A stretch of DNA of 64,000 bases from Pomphorhynchus laevis (Eukaryota; Acanthocephala; Palaeacanthocephala; Echinorhynchida; Pomphorhynchidae). The notes under the pieces were generated by a model. It did no database searches, was not told where the DNA came from, and was given only the letters and a program-made list of their open reading frames with translations. Shown here in pieces: positions 56,815-64,000 of the stretch. Both the position numbers and the translations under genes were made by a program. Location of the stretch: NCBI GenBank assembly GCA_012934845.2, contig WNNJ02003593.1:62001-126000 (forward strand), read 5' to 3'. The number at the start of each line of letters is the position of its first letter. Positions within the stretch are counted from its first letter, which is position 1.

Positions 56815-56885
56815 TCGATGCCATTAAGGCGTCAGGATACCAGTTAATACGATAATCAAATTGATAATGAACCGAAGATTATTAA
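56815..56885 (+). pseudogene. Partial duplicate of the MIT gene's 5' coding end
   Basis: GCGTCAGGATACCAG and ATCAAATTGATAATGAACC here repeat 57083-57123 of the MIT gene with a handful of differences over about 65 bp, 249 bp upstream. The ATG of the gene is ATGCC here, and the similarity stops after the codons corresponding to residue about 20. A local direct duplication; no exon function is evident. Confidence 0.85.
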
Positions 56886-57068
56886 TCATTTTGGTGAAAT
56901 TAACTTTCGTAGTTTATCAAGCTAATATTTTCTACAGCGATATGATGCCACTTCGATAAAACGAAACTCAAAATATCTTTAAAAAGACATTTTTAATTGA
57001 TGATTTTGATTTAAAAAATACTGTTAAATTATGAAATTTTGTTTTGGTATTTTTTGTAGAAAGGTTCA

Positions 57069-57668
57069 ATGACATTAAAGCGTCAGGATACCAGTGAACA
57101 CGATAGTCAAATTGATAATGAACCTATTATTTCTGAGTGTACTTCAGCTGATGAGAATTTAGATACATTACAACTGATAGACAACACGAACGATACTATA
57201 GATACGCCTTCTATTAATGGTAGTCAGCAAAATGTGGATAGATCGCTACTTACTGCAGAAAGCAGTAATAATTCTTCTAATCAGCAGTTTGACGAAAATT
57301 TCAACAGAATAATGCTTGCGTCGGATATACTGGATAAGGCTAAAGTCCTTGATGATGAAGGCCAGTATTACGATGCATTATTCTTCTATCGTCAAGGAGT
57401 TGACGTGCTGCTGGATGAACTATTTTCTGTAGACGGCACCTCGGAATCACGTGATTATTTACAGGCTAAATGTACACATTTCATGGACAGAATCGATGAA
57501 CTAAAAGCACACATCTATAAAGATGACCCAATCATTTGCTTGAATGATTTAAACAGTAGCGTGTTTACTCCTACCAAATATTTTGGACCATTTGCTGATA
57601 TTATTGATTGCTTAGAATACATATTAGATACTGTATCAAATGATTGCAATGATAGATCTTCATTCTAG
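57069..57668 (+). CDS. MIT-domain protein, 199 aa
   Basis: A single open exon from ATG to TAG. Residues 1-75 are Ser/Thr/Asp/Asn-rich and probably disordered. Residues about 78-147 form an MIT three-helix domain: ASDILDKAKVLDDEGQYYDA (helix 1 and turn), LFFYRQGVDVLLDELF (helix 2), then YLQAKCTHFMDRIDELKAHI (helix 3). MIT domains bind ESCRT-III tails, as in VPS4, spastin, MITD1 and sorting nexins. No AAA, PX or kinase domain follows; the last 50 residues (YFGPFADIIDCLEYILDTVS) are unrecognised, so the exact family member is open. The AG of TTTTTTGTAG at 57059 suggests a 5' UTR intron just upstream of the ATG. AATAAA at 57719 is a likely poly(A) signal. Confidence 0.88.
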   Translation: MTLKRQDTSEHDSQIDNEPIISECTSADENLDTLQLIDNTNDTIDTPSINGSQQNVDRSLLTAESSNNSSNQQFDENFNRIMLASDILDKAKVLDDEGQYYDALFFYRQGVDVLLDELFSVDGTSESRDYLQAKCTHFMDRIDELKAHIYKDDPIICLNDLNSSVFTPTKYFGPFADIIDCLEYILDTVSNDCNDRSSF

Positions 57669-57718
57669 ATTTACTAAAGCTTGCTAGTGGATACTAATTC
57701 GGATTTTATTTTATTCTA

Positions 57719-57724
57719 AATAAA
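57719..57724 (+). terminator. Poly(A) signal of the MIT gene
   Basis: AATAAA about 50 nt after the stop codon of the MIT-domain gene, in an AT-rich 3' UTR. It is the first such hexamer downstream of the stop. Confidence 0.55.
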
Positions 57725-58369
57725 TTCAAATTTTACGTAATTTCTTATTTAAATGACTGCAATTAAACTTATATTCGAATAGTGTTGAAAAAATTTTCTA
57801 CATTTAGCTTTGATGCTAACAAATCGGTAATCAAAGTTACTATTTATTTTTACGTTTGTATTATGCCACATGCATAATAAATTATTGCATGATTTACAAT
57901 AATTTAATTATAAATTATTTTACATAAATAATTATTTTATAGAATTAAATTTATGCTTGTACTTTGTCAGTGTAATCAGCATCACCGACATGACTTTAAA
58001 TAAAACTCAATTTCAGGTTTAATATAAAATAATTTGAAATTTGAAGATTTAGATATGGCCAGACATGTTCACTCTCCTTTCACTTTGATAAATATTTATA
58101 AAATTGAAAATTTCGAATATTTACAGGGCATCCGAGATACCCACTATTCCACTTTCCCGTTGATGCGGTTAACATCCTTGTAATAATAAATATAGAGAAT
58201 ATTATTTTTCTTAGTAAAATAATAAAGTCCATAGTTCGATAATTTTGGTTTAATCTTCAACCATCACCGGAAATCATATGTTTACTTCAGGCGCAAGCCA
58301 TCATATGCCCTCGTTTGTTGTTCATCAGCTGATCATTTCAATGTAAACAATCATAATATATATTTTTAA

Positions 58370-58450
58370 CATGGCAAATGAGTGTCAGCTAAACGCTTAC
58401 TATTTCTCGCCCTTAACATAGCAGGGGGCAAATACATGCTAATAATGTAT
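58370..58450. repeat. Hybrid repeat junction
   Basis: AACATGGCAAATGAGTGTCA with CGCTTAC recurs at about 62190-62220 as AACGTGGCAAATGCGTGTCA with CGCTTAC. Here it runs directly into CATAGCAGGGGGCAAATACA, the inner edge of an inverted PLE module. One element was probably inserted next to or into the other. Confidence 0.5.
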
Positions 58451-58559
58451 TAATATACTAGTGACTAATAAATAATTATTTATTATTTATAAATAGTAAC
58501 TATTATTTATAAATAGTAATTAATTTATTATTTATAAATAGTAAATATTTCTAGTGACT

Positions 58560-59270
58560 AATAAATAGCAGATATAGTATCATTATAAGGATTAGAGGTC
58601 ATCAGGAGGAACTGCTATGCTATCAGGTTTCGGCCCCTATTCTTCGACACAACATCGAAGCGAGGCCAAATACATGCTAATGATGTATTTGATAATATTG
58701 TATATATTATAATACGTATTTGATAAAATTTGATAATCTAGTATCTTATTATAATACAAAGTATATTGTTTATTATCCATCCATAAAAGTTTCCGCTAAT
58801 GATTTTAAATTTATTTAAAATCATTAGCGGAAAATTATATATTAATTATATATTAATATATATTATATATTTATATATTAATTTGATATAAATTATATAA
58901 AATTTCCCATTTAAGAGTTTAAATTTATTCTTTATATTATTGTATTAATTTATATATTTTACTATTCTCTGCTTGATGTTATTTTTATAGTAACCTAGTT
59001 TAAAATATGTATCTATTAAATTATTTAAATGATTTTGAAGAAAGCCAATATCATTACATATTGTTGCAATTCTTAAAATTTCATTATTTAATGTATTATA
59101 TTTTAAATTATATGGTATGCATGAATGCTCATGCAAAATTGTTTCTTGTAAATTAAAATATGCCATCTTTACGATATAAATTAAATGAAGTTTTAGTTAA
59201 TGTTAATTTAATGTTCATATCAAGATATACACCTTCTTCATCATCAATATTGGTTTTGTTAAGAATGAGA
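58560..59270 (-). mobile_element. PLE copy: RT C-terminal fragment plus terminal module
   Basis: On the - strand, RT remnants from about 59240 to 58900 (CNDIGFLQNHLNNLIDTYFK in the 59166-58945 frame) are followed by the terminal module at about 58670-58590 (GAAACCTGATAGCATAGCAG). The outer module helix is kept (GGCCTC with GGGGCC), but the A helix is decayed on one side. Broken; same family as 31.6-34.4 kb. Confidence 0.85.
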
Positions 59271-59744
59271 AAAATGTTAAAAAAATTAAAAAATGTTTAA
59301 TTATTAACGATTTAAAGGCTAAAATTAAAATTACCATTTATGTTGAGATTCTGTCAATAGCTGCAATACTAAGAGGTTATATTTTCAATTTTTAAAGATG
59401 ATAAATTTTCCGATTGGGTTCATTAATAACAACTGTACGGTAGAATTTTAACCGATAATTTATTTTTATGTCAATATCATGCTTTGTGTATGACAAGGTT
59501 ATAAAAATTTTCTGTATAAAACCCAAAATATTATAATTAAATGTAATATTATAATTAATTTTTAATTTTAATATTTTTACAAATATTGTAATTAATTCTT
59601 GAACACTGCAATAAATAATCCTTTATGTAACGATTGAATTAATCAGTATCCAAGGAAATCACGCTCCTTTATAATTTCCTTGTATGATTTTTCTTCAATC
59701 TTTAAGATATTTGTATTTCTCTAGATATAACAAGGTACAAATAT

Positions 59745-60330
59745 AAGAATCAAATCAGCTAACTGAGTCTACGTATTTAATATAATTATAAAATAAACAA
59801 AACATATTAATGCTAAATCAAAATTTAATAATTAAATAATAAAATAAATAATTTTTATAAGATTTTTAAAATTTAAATCAAGTTAAAATAAAAAATTGAA
59901 ATTTAAAACAAAAGTCATTTTTTATGAATTGATAATATGAACTAATAAATAAGAGACGTTGTATCAGAATAAAGATTAGAGGTCATCAGGAGGAACTGCT
60001 GTGCTGTAAGGTTTCGGCCCCTTACTGCTCTACCCAACATAGCAGCGGGCCAAATACGTAATAAGGACGTATTTCCTATGATTAAATTTGATTATAAAGT
60101 ATCTAATTCTAATACAAAGTATATTATTATTTATCCATACAAATTTTCCGCTCATGATTTTAATTTTTTTAAAATATGAATTGACTAATAAATAACAGAC
60201 GTTGTATCAGAATAAGAATTAGAGGTCATCAGGAGGAACTGCTATGCTATCAGGTTTCGGCCCCTAACTCCTCTACCCAACATAGCAGCGGGGCCAAATA
60301 CATGCTAATGATGTATTTCCTCTGATAAAA
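59745..60330 (-). mobile_element. Two PLE terminal modules, head to tail
   Basis: Inverted modules at about 59985-60060 and 60225-60305, each with GAGGTCATCAGGAGGAACTG on the + strand and CATAGCAGCGGG(G)CCAAATAC. The outer end (CAGCTAACTGAGTCTACGTA) lies at about 59755. The 60.2-kb copy keeps both interleaved helices almost perfectly. Confidence 0.85.
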
Positions 60331-60339
60331 CTATCTAGT

Positions 60340-60895
60340 ATCTTATTCTAATACAAAGTATATTATTTATTATCCATCCATAAAAATTTGGCACTTAAGA
60401 GTTTAAATTTATTCTTTATATTATTGTGTTGATTTATATATTTTACTATTTTCTGCTTGATGTTATTTTTATAGTAACCTAGTTTAAAATATGTGTCTAT
60501 TAAATTATTTAAATGATTTTGAAGAAAGCCAATATCATTACATATTGTTGTAATTCTTAAAAATTCTTTATTTAATGTATTATATTTTATATTATATGGT
60601 ATGCATGCTCATGCAAAAATATGTTTCTTGTAAATTTAAATATGTCATCTTTACGATATAAATTAATAGTAGTTTTACTTAATGTTAATTTAATGTTTAT
60701 ATCTAGATATACACCTTCTTTATCATTAATATCGGTTTTGTTAAGAAAAAGGCTTTCTGGATAAATGTGCTCACTAATTGAATAAAAATTATTAGAATTA
60801 AATACACATATATCATCAATGTATCGAAACATATATTTCATATATTTACATTGTTTGTAATACACATTACATTCTATACGTACTGCCATGCTAAT
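60340..60895 (-). mobile_element. PLE RT fragment with YIDD
   Basis: On the - strand: MKYMFRYIDDICVFNSNNFY then IYPESLFLNK and LYRKDDIFKFTRNIFLHEH (60889-60587), then the C-terminal tail down to MDNK near 60372. The module at 60.3-60.2 kb follows directly, so 60895-59745 is one 5'-truncated element plus a second module. Broken. Confidence 0.88.
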
Positions 60896-61053
60896 AGAAA
60901 CTGTATAATTAATTATATTATTTATTATTTAATAATAATTTTAATTTATTTAATCAAATAAATGTTTTAAAATAAAAAAATTTGAAATATTAATTCAGAA
61001 CGTTATATAATTGAAGTAACCCAGTTTTTTTGTAGAAGATAATAAAATTTAGT

Positions 61054-62160
61054 TTAATAATTATAATAATTATTATTTTTTCTGAATAAGCATAATTTTT
61101 TATTCATTTGATTCAGTTCCCTCAAATGGGCCTTTGTACAATCAATTACGAACTTTTCGTTGATAGATTTGTACAGACAGTCTGTGTGAGAGGGACTGCA
61201 TTCTACTGAGCGCATGAAATATGTCCACATGAACTGCACCGAACGAACCAATCCGGTGTAAGCAACGTGTGGATATATCTATCCGACGCGTGTCAGACGA
61301 TTAATAAGATTAGACAAGCGCTCTACTTCTAATTCCGTGCAGTTGCATTCGTACTGTGTGGTACCGATAGGGACACCAAGAATGTTAATACCAGATGTGG
61401 ACAGTTCGACATCAGCTGGATAAAAGAGAGATGTCAACTCTACTGCTTCTTCTTGCTAGCAATTTGGTTTTAGATGCGTTTACGTGATAACCGTACTTAG
61501 GACCAAGCTCTAAGAGAATAGACCACAATTTCCTCAAGTCTTCGAATTTCCCGACAAAATTACCATCATCTGCGTACCATCTCTGGGTAACACCAGGAAC
61601 CTGTTTACGTATGTTTTCAATTAAAGTGAGAGAAGTCATTTAAAAGCCGGACATCGCAAGTGGATCTCTTTGTGTGAAGCCTTCGTGCGAATATATACTA
61701 TCACCACAAAGGGTAAGCTGAACCGGTGATGCATATAGATTACTAAGCAGGTGCTATGTATCTCATATTGGTAAGTGCAGCTTTTCGATAAATCACGTTA
61801 AAAGCGTTGGACGCATCAACAGTAAGGACACAATAGTCTGGGTTGGCTTCGAAACATTTGCGCAAGGAATGTGTAGCGTATTCGATCCCGCTCCTCTGGG
61901 AGGCTGCCAATTGCTCAAATCCCGCAACGTCTTGCAAATCTTCTCAGATTAATCGCAATATCACCTTTGATACGATGCTCCTTGCATCATCACAAACGCC
62001 AATCGGTCGGACACCACCAGTCTTTTTTTTCAAGAGCCACTAACCTGCTGGTAGTAAACGCCTCAAGACAGGACGAATAGGCTCGAATGCTAATTTGACA
62101 GTAAATTCAGCAAGGGCTTTGGCCAAGGTCTTTGAGTGTTCTCCGAATCCTGTCACCATG
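61054..62160 (-). mobile_element. LINE remnant (GVRPIGV / YADD type)
   Basis: On the - strand from 62160: GGVRPIGVCDDARSIVSKVI; then an RT segment VLTVDASNAFNVIYRKAALT (motif A, 61937-61743); then RWYADDGNFVGKF with LELGPKYGYHVNASKTKLL (motifs C and D, 61639-61412). This set of blocks is that of a non-LTR family common in invertebrates. Frames are interrupted in several places, so it is dead. GC content is clearly above the surroundings. Confidence 0.85.
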
Positions 62161-62216
62161 TGTCACCACATTAAAAAAGATTTATTTTAACGTGGCAAAT
62201 GCGTGTCAGCGCCCGC

Positions 62217-62590
62217 TTACATGACCACAACAAAACAAAAATGTAAATCATGTGTCGAGATGGTGTGAACGGAGGAGGTGTTTGAATGTGATTTAGGAGA
62301 GAGCGCTGCGAACTGAGAGGGAGTTGATTCCAGGCGAATGGAGCGGCGACGAGGAAGGATCAGAGACCATAGTTGTTGGAGTAATTGAGAAGGTGGAGTA
62401 AGAGGGTGTGACGGGCACGCAGAGATAGCGAGGTGGGGCGAGTGTCGTCTAAGAAAGGAAGGTTGATGAACGATGGAGAGCCGACAGCGATGAAACGAAA
62501 AGTTACGATAAGAAGACGGAGTTTGATGCGGATGTGGATGGTGGGCCAGGAGAGTTGGGCGAGATATGTGGATGATATACATTGACATTA
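62217..62590 (-). mobile_element. LINE C-terminal end, a second family
   Basis: One - strand frame reads LRARHTLLLHLLNYSNNYGL, a stop, then SFLVAAPFAWNQLPLSVRSA and TFKHLLRSH, the usual tail of LINE ORF2 (F..AAP..WN.LP..R....FK..L). A 123-codon open frame in another - strand frame over the same DNA is proline-rich and looks like a shadow. The unit ends against an A/T-rich stretch near 62590-62640. Confidence 0.65.
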
Positions 62591-62699
62591 TTTTTTAATA
62601 AAAAAAGAAAAAATATATTATTATAAAAATAATAAAAATATTAATGTAGAGGAAATTTTAGGACACTGCGTGTTTCGACTTGGCCAAATGAAAGAAATT

Positions 62700-63583
62700 A
62701 AATAAAACATTGTGCAACGACGTCATTTGAAATAATATCAACCTCTGATCGTCCACCGCTAGTCCACAACAGGCAAAAAGAAATTTAGCAGGTTTATCAA
62801 GTTAGGCGTAAACTTAACCCATCGATCTCCTTCAAAGACTTTTGCGCTAACACCGGGCACCCAAAATACGTGAAATAACGACTCACATCTATCACCACCG
62901 AAAACACACACGAAACTCCACGTTTATGGACGGGTATGCGAGTGCGACAGAACTTGTCGTGATATCCGTGCAAAGAAACCCTCCAAACGAGGGGGCGTTT
63001 AAAAGCACATGGATACTGCCAACTCATTTGCGTATTAAATGGGGAAGTTTACAGTTGATGATCTAGCTTACTAACATTATCTGTAAAGTCTTTTTTATTT
63101 TAAATATAATGTACCGTATCTTGGATTCCGATCATATTTCGTAAATACTCCATACATAACTCGACTTAAGATAAAACAAACCGCAGTGGTCGAGCACTTT
63201 GGAGAGACGCCTACAACACGCTTAATGAATCTGCCTTTGCATTTGTCGATCTGTGCAAAATTAGCGGTCGTGAGGTCTGCTCAGATTGCGGAAAGCGCGT
63301 ACGACAAAATCGGTAGAAGCATGACATGAAAATACTGAAGTGCACCACCGAAGGAAAGTTTACCCAAAGATTTAACTCGCGAAGTGGCTATAATGATTTT
63401 CGCACATTTCGTTTCGACATGAAGCTTAAAAGACCACCTACTCGTCAATAGCATCCCCAAGTACGTGTATTGATTACTGAACTCCACCTTCTTGTTGTTT
63501 AAACTAATCTTGTCATGTGAGCACAATCTGCCACTTTTACGAAACTTTACTACCTGTAAAAGTCTTAGTTTTGATAAAACCAT
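62700..63583 (-). mobile_element. LINE RT C-terminus, a third family
   Basis: On the - strand 63583-63281 reads VEFSNQYTYLGMLLTSRWSF and HVETKCAKIIIATSRVKSLG, the YLG block and thumb of a non-LTR reverse transcriptase. Degraded downstream sequence includes FAQIDKCKGRFIKRVVGVSP, then the C-terminal region near 63027-62797. Interrupted. It is cut off upstream (about 63560) by the PLE fragment on the opposite strand. Confidence 0.8.
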
Positions 63584-64000
63584 ATACAGAACTTACTAAA
63601 TTAAAGGATAACTATATAATAACAACTATTGATAAAGCTAGTAATAACTTTGTCTTAATATGCAAAATGCTTTATTATGGTATACTAATGAAAGAGGTTA
63701 ATTCTAATGATTTAAATGTAAATCCAACATATGAATGTAGTGAGTTGAGTTTTGAAACAATTATTACAAGTCACTGTTCTATAATGGATAAAAAGGGTAT
63801 AAAGGTTGAATCAGATAATAAAACTATACCAATATTATATTGGAATCCAAAATTACATAAAAATCCAATAAAACCTAGGTTCATATGTAGTGCGTTTAAA
63901 TGTACATTAAAACCACTTTCTGTCTATATGAATAAAATACTTCAAAGTAATTAAAGCACACTTTAAAAAATATTGCAAGGTAATCGAAATTAATACTGGT
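63560..64000 (+). mobile_element. PLE reverse transcriptase, N-terminal half
   Basis: An open frame from about 63560 to 63954 reads NYIITTIDKASNNFVLICKM, then ILYWNPKLHKNPIKPRFICS, the finger region of a PLE RT. It is likely the N-terminal part of the same family whose palm and C-terminus are found elsewhere in the window. The element continues to the window edge. It abuts the - strand LINE at about 63560. Confidence 0.75.

Noticed and set aside
62217-62588. 123-codon Pro/Ser/His-rich - strand frame
   Set aside because: Another frame of the same strand shows the LINE tail pattern; this frame is its shadow.

Overview
This is animal-type (invertebrate) nuclear DNA: strongly AT-rich, standard genetic code, GT-AG introns, and a heavy load of retroelement remains. 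The species cannot be named from the sequence. Introns come in two classes: micro-introns of about 32-134 nt, and kilobase introns stuffed with transposon debris. The main content is one host gene on the + strand. I assembled 36 phase-compatible exons between 1884 and 40241 that give an uninterrupted reading frame of 1441 codons plus stop. The protein is a Nipped-B / NIPBL / SCC2 cohesin loader, recognised from its C-terminal HEAT-repeat half. A non-coding first exon probably ends at 907. About 4.3 kb of coding sequence is spread over about 38 kb. Layout: 1-907 holds a 158-bp tandem repeat, then the presumed promoter and 5' UTR exon. 908-40241 is the Nipped-B gene. Its large introns hold Penelope-like element (PLE) fragments, an inverted-repeat PLE with a GIY-YIG domain (5.4-6.4 kb), a LINE (14.6-16.6 kb, - strand), a Merlin DNA transposon (18.6-19.8 kb), a decayed copy of exon 20 (21.5 kb), foldback repeats (22.8-24.7 and 26.8-28.1 kb), a 372-bp satellite (28.1-29.1 kb) and a cluster of PLE reverse transcriptase fragments (31.6-34.1 kb). 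40.2-57 kb is gene-poor. It carries an isolated first-exon-like piece of a METTL13-type methyltransferase (- strand, 44.9 kb), a 2.9-kb segment bounded by about 260-bp inverted repeats (47.7-50.6 kb), a palindrome with a hammerhead-ribozyme core (50.7-50.9 kb), a LINE tail (53.1 kb) and a PLE with reverse transcriptase and GIY-YIG endonuclease (55.4-56.7 kb, - strand). 57069-57668 is a second host gene, a 199-aa MIT-domain protein, with a partial duplicate of its 5' coding end just upstream. 58-64 kb is again PLE and LINE debris, mostly - strand. The most unusual structure is a short module found at about 15 places on both strands, downstream of the reverse transcriptase fragments of one PLE family. 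Two helices interleave as a pseudoknot. One of them shows compensatory base changes between copies, which suggests a selected RNA fold at the end of a retroelement. It differs from the hairpin-CGAAA ends of another PLE-like family here and from the hammerhead core at 50.84 kb. Protein assignments rest on recalled family sequences, not on database searches; exon joins rest on splice-site motifs and reading phase.
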